DNA of 51,587 nucleotides. Origin: Candidatus Schekmanbacteria bacterium (GTDB lineage: Bacteria; CSSED10-310; JACPHN01). The notes under the pieces are model-generated. The model saw nothing but the letters and a program-made list of their open reading frames with translations. It did not search any database and was not told the origin of the DNA. Below, piece after piece: positions 26,028-34,400 of this stretch (positions are counted from its first letter, which is position 1; each line of letters starts with the position of its first letter). The DNA is taken from assembly GCA_016188575.1 (NCBI GenBank), contig JACPHN010000266.1:1-51587 (forward strand). Direction: 5' to 3'. The position numbers and the translations under genes are program-made.

Positions 26028-26741
26028 TCATTCCTCGACGTCCGAGGTTCCAGCGACATCGTGGAGGCGGCGCAGGATCATGCGCGCCTTCGCTCCGGGT
26101 TCCCCGCCGTTGCTGCCGACGAGCTGCATTAGCTTGCGCGCGTCGGCCTCGGCGCCGTCGTAGTCGCCGACCGCCAGCCTCGCCTCGCTGCGGTTCACCA
26201 GCCCGTACACGTCGTCGGGCACCAGCTCGAGCATCCTGTCGAAGCATTCGATTGCCTCGAAGAATGAGCCATCGCGAAAATAAGCCACGCCGAGCCGAAA
26301 TTGGTGACCTGGATTGCGGCGGTCGAGGGCGCGGGCGAGCTGGAACAGGTCGATGGCGCCGTCGATATCGCCGCCGTTCATGGCGGTATATCCCTGGGTC
26401 ACCAGCACGCCGATCTCCTCCGGCGTCGCGGAGATTTCGGGGATCTCCAACCAGCCGTCGAGCCACAGCTCGAGCTTGGCCTTGCTGATGGCGATTTGGC
26501 GATCGCCGATCTGCACGAACGTAGTCTGCAGGTAATCGGAGTCGACGTCGTCGCGGTCCGGGTGAAGCGCTGCAGCGGCTTCGGAAGCGATGTCGTTGAG
26601 CTCCAAAAGCGTCTGCGCATCGAGATCCTCCGAGAGCTGGCGCAGCACCTGTTGGCGTTGGCTTTCGTCCGCGGTGGCGTAGTCCCGCAGGCATTGCTCG
26701 ACGCGGGCATCCACAAAGGTTGCAAAAGCGGTTTGGGTCAT
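26028..26741 (-). CDS. TPR protein, putative secretion chaperone
   Basis: 237 aa. Residues 1-100 are helical without a recognised fold. Residues about 108-210 hold three TPR units (GVLVTQGYTAMNGGDIDGAI, HQFRLGVAYFRDGSFFEAIE, VNRSEARLAVGDYDGAEADA), arranged much like the class II chaperone-type gene directly upstream. GAGGAG lies about nine bases before the ATG at 26741. The gene is 34 bases after its upstream neighbour and 43 bases before the next, so the three form one operon. I infer a chaperone role from context; a general TPR adaptor is equally allowed by sequence. Confidence 0.8.
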   Translation of the reverse strand: MTQTAFATFVDARVEQCLRDYATADESQRQQVLRQLSEDLDAQTLLELNDIASEAAAALHPDRDDVDSDYLQTTFVQIGDRQIAISKAKLELWLDGWLEIPEISATPEEIGVLVTQGYTAMNGGDIDGAIDLFQLARALDRRNPGHQFRLGVAYFRDGSFFEAIECFDRMLELVPDDVYGLVNRSEARLAVGDYDGAEADARKLMQLVGSNGGEPGAKARMILRRLHDVAGTSDVEE

Positions 26742-26775
26742 CAGTGCTTACTCCTCATGAAGGAAGGCCGAGTCG

Positions 26776-27318
26776 CTAGCTCGCCTGTTTGCTCGCTACC
26801 ATGCGATCCAGAGCATCTTTTACCAGCACCACGAGCTTGCGGCCGCGCCGCCCCATGGGATGGCGGTTATCGGGATCCAGCGCCAAGACGCGGCGCAGAT
26901 CTTCGGCGGCGTTGGCGAGCCGGCCCATCCGTAAGAGCAGCTCGGCGCGATTGCCCCAAGCGTAGATGTCCGACGGGTCCTGTTGGATCGCCAGGGTCAG
27001 CGTCTGCAGCGCCGCCTGGTAATCGCCTTCCTGGACGTAGAGCCCGCCCAGCGTCGAGCGGATGTCGGACCGCGAGGGATCGAGCGCACTGAGGAAATCG
27101 TAGACCTGGAGGGCGTCGCCAAGATTACCCATCTCGTACATCGTGTAGCCGGCAACGGCCATCCACGCGTACTCCTTGTCGCTGATGCCCATCAGCTCCT
27201 TGAGCGTGCCCGAGCCATCGACCCAGCGCGCGAACAGCTTGGGATCGACGTCGCCGGGGCCCGCCTGCGAGCCCGCCCGGTCGCTACTAGCGGCAGTCGC
27301 GAGTGCTTTGGCGTCCAT
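26776..27318 (-). CDS. SycD/LcrH-like TPR protein (class II type III secretion chaperone-like)
   Basis: 180 aa from the ATG at 27318, selected by AAGGAG five bases upstream. After a polar leader, residues 36-46 read GSGTLKELMGI, matching the helix that precedes the repeats in LcrH/SycD/IpgC chaperones (G-T-L-x-x-L-x-x-I). Three TPRs follow: AVAGYTMYEMGNLGDALQVY (55-74), RSTLGGLYVQEGDYQAALQT (87-106) and a third at about 120-150. Length is close to the family's 150-170. Class II chaperones bind the two hydrophobic translocators of a type III injectisome. A gene with suitable features lies two genes downstream. A sigma-54 promoter and tandem enhancer-like sites precede it. No injectisome genes are in the window, so a different secretion route is possible. 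Confidence 0.75.
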   Translation of the reverse strand: MDAKALATAASSDRAGSQAGPGDVDPKLFARWVDGSGTLKELMGISDKEYAWMAVAGYTMYEMGNLGDALQVYDFLSALDPSRSDIRSTLGGLYVQEGDYQAALQTLTLAIQQDPSDIYAWGNRAELLLRMGRLANAAEDLRRVLALDPDNRHPMGRRGRKLVVLVKDALDRMVASKQAS

Positions 27319-27383
27319 GGTTCTCCTTTTCTCTCTGGGTGTTGGTTGAATTCCGCATACGCGGCGCGGTTTGTCCGGACTTT

Positions 27384-27399
27384 TGCAAGAACCTCGCCA
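27384..27399 (-). promoter_or_regulatory. Sigma-54 (-24/-12) promoter of the chaperone operon
   Basis: On the minus strand TGGCGAGGTTCTTGCA keeps TGGC and a perfect TTGCA at canonical spacing. It ends 65 bases before the ATG at 27318. Confidence 0.62.
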
Positions 27400-27442
27400 G
27401 GGCAGGAGGAAGAAGCTACCGCTGGCCACCGCTGCCGTTGTG

Positions 27443-27475
27443 AAGGAAACCCTTCGGGTGCTGAAGGCAGCCCTG
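27443..27475 (-). promoter_or_regulatory. Tandem AAGG-N4-CCTT enhancer-like sites, copy A
   Basis: AAGGAAACCCTT (27443-27454) and AAGGCAGCCCTG (27464-27475) start exactly 21 bases apart, two helical turns. They lie 43-90 bases upstream of the -24/-12 element. The same pair, with the same 21-base step, precedes the sigma-54 promoter at 37467. This is the expected form of a dimeric activator's upstream site. Confidence 0.5.
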
Positions 27476-27541
27476 AACACAGGCCCGGCTGCCCCCTGCT
27501 CCGCCCGCTTGCGGGGTTGAGGCGTGCTGGCGTCCGCAACA

Positions 27542-29440
27542 TCAGGCCATGGGCGGCTCATTCTTGTCCCGCAGATCCTCGATCGACTGCGGCGCCAGGT
27601 TTTCAAACGCCCCGAACGGCGTGAAGATTACCGGCTCCTTGGGCATCCGGTCCTGTAGGTAGCGCTCCAGCCCCTTCTCGCCGATCTCTTCGCCCATCTT
27701 CATGCCGTACTGCGCCCAGTTGGAGAGCTCACCCGAAGCGCGCAGCTTATGCAGGTGGTTGTTGAACTCACTCCACCCGAAGAAAGGCAAGGCGATCGCC
27801 ATCGAGTAGCCCTGCAGAGGCGCGCCGAACTTGCCCGCGATGTTGCGGTCCCGCCACTGGCGCAAGGGCTCCGCGGGGTCGCCGCCGGCGAAATAGGCCT
27901 GAGGGCTGCGCAGGATCAACGCCATGAGGCCGTCGGTGCTGCTACTCAGGAGATCCCCCACGAACGCCGAAGGCGTGCCCTCGCCGGCCACCTTGAGAAT
28001 TTCGGCGCCGACCTCGCCGCCAAACTCCTCGGGGTAGAGCTGTGCGAGGCACGACAGCGCGTTGATGGCGAAGTCCACCCCGATCGCCTTGCCTGACGGC
28101 TTCAGCAGCTTGTCCATGATGAGCGTGCCGCCGAAGCTGCTGTTGACCGAGGCAAGCAGCGACTCGGGAACGCCCATTTTTCTTGCCACCTTGCTGTCCG
28201 CGAATCCCAAAGCGACGTCGACAAGGCGAAACAGCCCCTTCAGGACGGCGACCTTTGGGGTCTTCTTGAGCTCGGTGAGCTTGGGAGACTCGAGCATCTG
28301 CCGCTTGGCGACGATCGATTGCATCGCCAGGGCGTTTCCCGCGGCCTCCTCGGTCAGATCGCCCAGCCTTCGCTCCAGGCTCGCTCTTGCCTTGGGCGCG
28401 AGCCCCTTGTTGGCGAGCTGACGCCGGATATCTTCAACGTTGGAGGAGATTTCGAGATGGCGGCCGTAGGCGGCATCGTAAATCTGGTCAAGGCCGCGCT
28501 TCATCTCGGTGAGTTTCTCCGGCGTGAGCACGTCCCCGACCAGCCGGTCGGTCAGGTTCTTCAGCGCCCCGCCGAGGTGATCGATGCTGCCGCGGCCCTT
28601 CTTGAGGACAGGCGCCAGCGCTCCCCACACGCCGCCACCAGGTCCCGCCTGGGTTTCGGAAAAATCTTCGACCCAGCCTTTGCTTTCTGGACCGAGCTTC
28701 TCATGGTTATCCGCGATGACTTGACCGAGGTCAGATTTCCCTTCGCTCCAACGACTTGCGAGCAGATCCCGGAGCGCCTCGTCCTTGCCCAGCACCTCCT
28801 CGAGGCCGCCGGCAGACCTGATCGTCGCGGCGAAAAACTCATCTTCACTCTTGAGGTGCGCGTACGCCTCCTCGGGCTTTCCCTGGGCGGCCAGCTCGCG
28901 CGCAACTTGCCTGGCCCCCATCGCCCTGTACAGCGTCTGTCCTGCTGCTCCGAGCTCCTGCCGGTGCTCGTTGAGGGCGCGCTCGATGTCGAGTCGGCCG
29001 CCAAGCATGTCGCTGACCAGAATCTTGCGGAGCGCGGGGTCAGCTCCCGCCGCCTGCTCCAGCCCTGGTGTCTGCGCCATCCAGTCTCTGAACACGGGCA
29101 ATCCCTTGACGAGGCGATCAAATGCCTGGTCAAACTTCCCGCGCGCGGCCAGGTCCTGGACGGTCTTGTGCACGAACTTCATCTTCTCGATGTCGCTTGA
29201 GGAGAGCTGAAACGCGGGGGGCTCCGTTCCGGCAAGGTACTTTTTGGGGTCGAACAGCTCGAAGCGGTCCTCACCGATGCGAAAATCTATCGGCTGCCGT
29301 AGCGAGCGATCCTTGATGATGCCTGCGTCGATCAGCGTTTGCTCGGTGATTTTCGGCGGGTCGATCGCCGGCGCGTCGGGCTGGTCTGGCACAGGGAGCT
29401 GGGGTTGTCCTTGCTTTGGGGCGCTAATTGGATCGGGCAC
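27542..29440 (-). CDS. Large hypothetical protein, putative secreted effector
   Basis: 632 aa from the GTG at 29440. This start is fixed by a near-perfect AAAGGAGGT five bases upstream; longer frames to 29548 lack a ribosome binding site. Residues 1-35 are Pro/Gln/Asp-rich (PDPISAPKQGQPQLPVPDQ) with no Sec signal. The rest is mainly helical with a coiled region near 330-400 and mildly hydrophobic helices at about 465-580. No catalytic motif or family was recognised. It has its own sigma-54-like promoter and heads a minus-strand series with the LcrH-like chaperone 223 bases downstream. It may be a cargo of the same export route, which is inference from context. Confidence 0.78.
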   Translation of the reverse strand: MPDPISAPKQGQPQLPVPDQPDAPAIDPPKITEQTLIDAGIIKDRSLRQPIDFRIGEDRFELFDPKKYLAGTEPPAFQLSSSDIEKMKFVHKTVQDLAARGKFDQAFDRLVKGLPVFRDWMAQTPGLEQAAGADPALRKILVSDMLGGRLDIERALNEHRQELGAAGQTLYRAMGARQVARELAAQGKPEEAYAHLKSEDEFFAATIRSAGGLEEVLGKDEALRDLLASRWSEGKSDLGQVIADNHEKLGPESKGWVEDFSETQAGPGGGVWGALAPVLKKGRGSIDHLGGALKNLTDRLVGDVLTPEKLTEMKRGLDQIYDAAYGRHLEISSNVEDIRRQLANKGLAPKARASLERRLGDLTEEAAGNALAMQSIVAKRQMLESPKLTELKKTPKVAVLKGLFRLVDVALGFADSKVARKMGVPESLLASVNSSFGGTLIMDKLLKPSGKAIGVDFAINALSCLAQLYPEEFGGEVGAEILKVAGEGTPSAFVGDLLSSSTDGLMALILRSPQAYFAGGDPAEPLRQWRDRNIAGKFGAPLQGYSMAIALPFFGWSEFNNHLHKLRASGELSNWAQYGMKMGEEIGEKGLERYLQDRMPKEPVIFTPFGAFENLAPQSIEDLRDKNEPPMA

Positions 29441-29494
29441 GGGAACCTCCTTTGTAGGCGTGCGCCCACGTTGGGCGCCAGCGTCGCTCTGAGA

Positions 29495-29510
29495 TGCAAA
29501 CGACATGCCC
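29495..29510 (-). promoter_or_regulatory. Sigma-54 (-24/-12) promoter candidate of the 632-aa protein gene
   Basis: On the minus strand GGGCATGTCGTTTGCA has a perfect TTGCA and GGC at canonical spacing, differing from consensus at the first and sixth bases. It ends 54 bases before the GTG at 29440. Confidence 0.5.
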
Positions 29511-29630
29511 GACACCGCCAAGACTCCTGAATCGGTCTCCTCGACCACGGCACCTTACCAAGTGGTTCGGCACCGCACTGAATTTGCTCACTTCAAGTTG
29601 AATCGCCTCCTTTGATTGCTCGCTGCAGCC

Positions 29631-29659
29631 TTGACCCACGCTGCCCGCTAACGTACCGT
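29631..29659 (+). promoter_or_regulatory. Candidate sigma-70 promoter of the SDR gene
   Basis: TTGACC at 29631-29636, a 17-base spacer, TACCGT at 29654-29659, 52 bases before the ATG at 29712. Confidence 0.35.
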
Positions 29660-29711
29660 ACGGGAGAGCTCGTCCTGGTATCCTGCGAGCAATGATCAAG
29701 GAGGAACGTTC

Positions 29712-30398
29712 ATGAAGCCAGCCATCGTCATATGTGGTCACGGACCTGGTATCGCGGACGCGGTCGCGCGCCGGTTCGGACGCGAAGGTCATCCAGTCGC
29801 CATCGTCGCGCGTAGCGCCGAACGGCTGTCGAAGGCTGCTGAGGAGCTGAGCAGGGCGGGCATCAAGGCGCAGGCGTTTCCCTGTGACCTCGGTGATCCC
29901 GAGGCGCTTCCCGCGCTCATGTCCGCGGTCCGCAGCGCGATGGGGCCGATCGGCATTCTGCACTGGAATGCGTACGTCATGAGTGCGGGTGACCTCACGA
30001 CGGCGCCCGTCGCCGAGCTGCGCTCGGTCCTCGACGTGACCGTTCATGGGTTAGTCGCAGCCGTGCAGGCGGCTCTGCCGGATCTCGCTGCCTCGACGGG
30101 AGCCGTGCTCGTCACCGGGGGCGGCTTTGCGTTGTATGATGCAAACATCGACGCGATGGCGGTGCAGTGGCGCACCATGGGTGTGGCCATCGGCAAGGCG
30201 GCGCAACGAAAGACCGTCGGGCTGCTCCATCAGAGGCTCGCGAGCGAGGGGGTCTACGTCGGGGAGGTCGTCGTCCTGGGTGCCGTCAAAGGCACCGCGT
30301 TCGACGGAGGTCAAGCGACCATCGACGCCTCCACGGTAGCCGACCGGTTCTGGGAGATCTGCCAGAACCGCTCGGAGGTCTCCGTCAGCGTCGCCTGA
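29712..30398 (+). CDS. Short-chain dehydrogenase/reductase-family protein with altered active site
   Basis: 228 aa Rossmann-fold protein. The nucleotide-binding loop reads GHGPGIA near residues 9-15 (family TGxxxGIG), followed by VAIVARSAERL, consistent with NADP-type binding. The NNAG-like strand is ILHWNAYVMSAGD. The usual Ser-Tyr-Lys triad is not evident: the strand VLVTGGGF lacks the Ser, and in the region that should hold YxxxK only K (in AIGKAAQRK) is kept with Val in place of Tyr. It may be a non-catalytic or differently acting SDR. AAGGAGG precedes the ATG by about eight bases. Divergent from the 632-aa protein gene; probably monocistronic. Confidence 0.82.
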   Translation: MKPAIVICGHGPGIADAVARRFGREGHPVAIVARSAERLSKAAEELSRAGIKAQAFPCDLGDPEALPALMSAVRSAMGPIGILHWNAYVMSAGDLTTAPVAELRSVLDVTVHGLVAAVQAALPDLAASTGAVLVTGGGFALYDANIDAMAVQWRTMGVAIGKAAQRKTVGLLHQRLASEGVYVGEVVVLGAVKGTAFDGGQATIDASTVADRFWEICQNRSEVSVSVA

Positions 30399-30505
30399 GG
30401 CTGTCCGAGCTGTCGCCACCGGGCATGAGCCCGAGACGCTTCGCAGGCCTCCGTACGCGCTGGGCGGCTGCCGGAGGACTGCTGCCGCCGTGGCCCGCGC
30501 ACACG

Positions 30506-30534
30506 TTGCCCTCGGCCGCGCTCCCCCGTACACT
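30506..30534 (+). promoter_or_regulatory. Candidate sigma-70 promoter of the Uma2 gene
   Basis: TTGCCC at 30506-30511, a 17-base spacer, TACACT at 30529-30534, 37 bases before the ATG at 30572. Confidence 0.35.
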
Positions 30535-30571
30535 GATCCCAGCAGACTCCCCCGCAGACGGAGGCCTCGCC

Positions 30572-31300
30572 ATGAACCGGACCACCACCCTCAACGGCCC
30601 CTCGGTGCAGCACACCTCCAGCGCCGAGGACCAGGCGATCCCGCCCCTGGAGAACGGCGACCGGCTGACGCGCCCGGACTTCGAGCGGCGCTACGAGGCG
30701 ATGCCGCACGTCAAGAAGGCGGAGCTGATCGAAGGAGCCGTCTACATGCCCTCCCTCGTACGCATGCTCCAGCACGCTCGGCCCCATTCCTGGATCATCA
30801 TCTGGCTGGGGGCCTACTATGTCACCACGCCGGGCGTGGACCTTGGCGACAACCCATCGGACCGCCTCGACCTGGACAACGAGCCGCAGCCGGACGCGCT
30901 GCTGCGCATCGCGCGGGGAGGAAGCTCGCGTATCGGCGAGGACGGCTTCCTGGAGGGCCCGCCGGAGCTGATCGTCGAGGTCGCCTCCAGCACGGTGTCG
31001 ATCGACCTGCACGACAAGAAGGACGTGTACCGACGCAACGGAGTGCAGGAGTACCTGGTCTGGGCGGTGGCGCAGGAGGCGCTCTTCTGGTTCGTGCTGC
31101 GCGAGGGCCGCTACGACCCCCTGGCCCCGGACGGGCATGGTGTCGTGCGCAGTGAGGTGTTCCCGGGCCTGTGGCTGGCCACGCGCCCACTCCTGAACGG
31201 AGACCTGCCGGCGGTGCTGCAGTGCGTCAGGCAAGGGACCGCAAGCCAGGAGCACGCGGCGTTCGTCCGGCGACTGGCAGGAGCGGACGCGGGAACGTGA
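30572..31300 (+). CDS. Uma2-family (DUF820) PD-(D/E)XK endonuclease-fold protein
   Basis: 242 aa from the ATG at 30572 (GGAGG seven bases upstream). The restriction-endonuclease-like core is visible: KKAELIEGAVYMPS, then EPQPDALLRIARGG (acidic residue of the PD motif), LIVEVASSTVSIDLHDKKDVYRRNGVQEYLVW (E and K of the D-ExK site with the characteristic K-x-x-Y-x-x-x-G-V-x-E-Y-x-V). The Uma2 family is very common in cyanobacteria and some high-GC bacteria and is of uncertain function. It lacks any partner gene here. The C-terminus after residue 200 is slightly longer than usual. Confidence 0.88.
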   Translation: MNRTTTLNGPSVQHTSSAEDQAIPPLENGDRLTRPDFERRYEAMPHVKKAELIEGAVYMPSLVRMLQHARPHSWIIIWLGAYYVTTPGVDLGDNPSDRLDLDNEPQPDALLRIARGGSSRIGEDGFLEGPPELIVEVASSTVSIDLHDKKDVYRRNGVQEYLVWAVAQEALFWFVLREGRYDPLAPDGHGVVRSEVFPGLWLATRPLLNGDLPAVLQCVRQGTASQEHAAFVRRLAGADAGT

Positions 31301-31454
31301 GGCGCGGCGGCTAGGGTTGCGTTCGCGCCGCCTGAGCCCGGCCGCATGCCGAGGCCCTCGCGGGGCTCCCGATGCGCCCAGAAGCAGCGCCGCCGGCCGG
31401 TAGGCGGTGGCGCTGTTGTGGTGTTCGGGCTCGCGGGGCGGCGGCCACGGTGTG

Positions 31455-31467
31455 TATACTGCGGAGC
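31455..31467 (+). promoter_or_regulatory. TATACT-N7-ATG element, candidate leaderless start of kinase gene 2
   Basis: TATACT at 31455-31460 lies exactly seven bases before the ATG at 31468, the same arrangement as at 19940. The shared block is TGTATACTG. In this copy the element is intergenic. Confidence 0.38.
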
Positions 31468-34400
31468 ATGACGGCACCCGCAGGCGCAACTCCTGACATC
31501 AGCTTACCTCCCCCGGGCGACGGCGAGCCGAGTGCCGTTTTCCCCCCGGCCGCTACGGGGTTTCCGTTTGCAGTTGGCACGTTCGTCATGGACAGCGAGA
31601 TTGGCCGCGGTGGCATGGGTGTCGTCTATCGCGGCCACGATGTCACCGGCAGGCTCGTCGCGCTCAAGGCGCCGCTGGTCGCGGATCCCGAGCGACTCCA
31701 GCGATTTCACCTCGAGGCGCGGGTGCTGCGTCGCTTGAACCACCCGGGCGTCGTCGCCGTCCTGGACCATGGGGACGTGAATGGCTGGCCCTACTTCGTC
31801 ATGGAGCACGTCGCCGGCAAGCCGCTGACTCGCGCCTTGGTGCGGCCGTCGGCCGCAGCGCCGGAGGGCGACAACGAGGCGACCCGGCTCCCGAGCGAGG
31901 CCGCTGATGCGCTGGGCGCGGCACAGGCGTTTGCGCGTTTCCGCCACCTGGTCTGCCAGCACATCGCCGAGCTTTGTGACGCGCTCGAGCACGTTCACGG
32001 CCAGGGGCTCGTGCATCGCGACCTCAAACCCGGCAACGTTCTCGTCGGCGCCGGCGGACAGGTGAAGCTCATGGACTTCGGCCTCGTCAGCGCGGCGAGC
32101 GCCCGGCTGAACCTCACCGTGCCCGGGCAACTGCTTGGCACGATCCGCTATATGTCACCGGAGCAGATCTCGGGCCAGGACGTGGATCCCCGCACCGATC
32201 TCTACTCGGTGGGCGTCCTGCTGTACGAGCTGCTTGCCGGGAAGAGACCGTTCGACGCCGACACTTTTGGGCCCATTCTGCTCGGACATCTGCAACTTGC
32301 CCCACCCGACCCCGTGACGCTGGAAACGCGGCTCGACCGTCCACTTGCCGCCGTCATTCTGCGCTGCCTCGAGAAGCGGCCGGAGCAGCGATATCCCTCG
32401 GCCAAGACGTTGGGCGACCAGCTTCGAGCGCTCATCGATGCGGACCGCACGCTGCAGGTCCGGGCGGCGTCGGCCACCGCGGGACGGCAAGTGAAGCGCG
32501 ACGACGGCGCCGCGCTGGTCGCACCAGCGGCGACCTGGTCGCACGAAGCTGCAGCCACCATCGCGGCGATCGAGGCGCTCGTGGGTGCGTCGGGACTGAG
32601 CTGGGCGGCGGTGCGCGGCGAGCGCGGTGCGGGCAAGAGTCGCTATCTGAGCGAAGTCGGCCGCCGCGCTGCGAGCCGGTCGGCCATGGTATTGCGTGCC
32701 GAGCTGCGGCGGGACGCCGGCGGTCCGGCATCGCTGTTCGGCGAGCTCATGGCGCCGGTCGTGGCGCCCCTGAAGCGCGCCAGCGCCGCCGCGGTGGCGG
32801 CCGCGCTGGGCCGTCACGCGCGCCTGCTGGTCCCGCTTATGGCCGGCGTCGCCGACCTGCCTGGCGTGCGGGCCATGCCGGCGCCGCTGGAGGTCCATGG
32901 TAAACTGACGTTCGCGCGGAGCCTCTCCTATCTGGCCAGAGTGCTTCGCCATATCGGCAGGGATCGCCCAATTGCGCTCATGGTCGACGGCCTCCATCAC
33001 GCGGGCTTGCAGACGATACAGGCGGTCGGCGCCGTCGCGCGGACGATCGCGGCACCGGCCGGCGGCAGGGCGGGTTCGTGCCTGCTCGTGGTTAGCTGTG
33101 GCGACGAACCGGACGGTCCCGATAGCGCGAAAAAGATCGCGGAGCTCTGCCGAGACCTCGGGCGGCAACCTGCCATCAGCGCCCGCCTGAGCTCGCTGGA
33201 TGCCGGCGCCGCGGAGCGGGTAGTGGTGTCCATGCTCGGGCAATCGGCTCCCGAGGGGCTGTTGGCAGCGGTGCTGCACCTATCATCGGGAATCCCGGGC
33301 GCGTTGGTCGAGGCCATGCGCCTGTTGGTATCGATCGGAGCACTGCGCCGGCCGGAGGGGGCCGGCTGGACGTTCGACGCGAGCTCTGCCGGCGCGCTCG
33401 GCGGGGGCGGCCGGCACATCGAGATGCTCGCGGAGCGGCTGTCGGCGGTGCTCCGGGCGCGAGCCGGCGAGCTGAGCGCGGCGGCAGGCACCATGCTGGA
33501 ACTGGCGTCGGTCCTCGCGTCCGGCTTCGCGGTGGAGCTGCTGATGGGAATTTGGGAAGCGGACGGCAGCAGCGGCGCCGCCGGGCTCGACGCGCTGCAG
33601 GAGCTCCGCGAGCGCGGCCTGCTGTGCGAGGCGTCTACAGATGGAGGCTACGCGCTGTCTCCGCGTCCCTTGGCGGGGCTCGTGCAATCAGGGTTGAGCC
33701 CGGAGCGCCGCAGGGAAGTCAACGCTCGCGCCGCCCAGCGTCTCGTTCGCGGCGGCTCCCCACGGCTTGACGAAGCGCTGGCAGCCGCGCGCCACTTCAG
33801 CGCTGCGAGCAGCAATCAAGACGCCATCGACTGGTATCTTTACGCTGCCCGCGCCGCGCTCGCGGCGTACGCCCACGACACCGCGATCATGGCTTTTCGC
33901 GACGTGCTCGTGCTGGGCGGACATGATCTCGACCCCAAACAGCGCGCCGGGATCTCCTGCGAGCTCGGGCGGGTGCTCGACCTTGCGGGAAAGCTTTCCG
34001 AAGCGCTTTCGGAGGTGTCCCGCGCGCGCTTTCTCGCCCGTGCCGCGGGCCAGCGCGACCTGGCATTGGAAGCGGGCGTGGCGCGGGTAGACCTGATGAC
34101 TCGGTTGGGGAAGGTCGACGAGGCGATAGCGGCGGCCGAAGCCCTGCAGGGAGAAGCGTCCGAGACCGCAGACCTGCGCGCGCGAGCGCGCTATTGGACG
34201 AGCTTCGCCGCCGCACTGATGGCCCGCAGCGAACCGTCTGGCGCGCGGGAGCACTACACGCTTGCGCTCGAGGCCTGGACGAATCTGGGAGCAACCGACG
34301 ACATCCAGCGGACTCTCGGCGACCTCGCGGAGATCGATGTGCACCTTGGCGAGCCGGTTCACGCGGAGCAGCGGTATCGCCGCGCGCTCGACCTGGCCGG

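Noticed and set aside
31372-31467. Extending kinase paralogue 2 to the upstream start at 31372
   Set aside because: The added 32 residues are Arg/Cys-rich, lack a counterpart in paralogue 1, and the TATACT-N7-ATG arrangement supports 31468.
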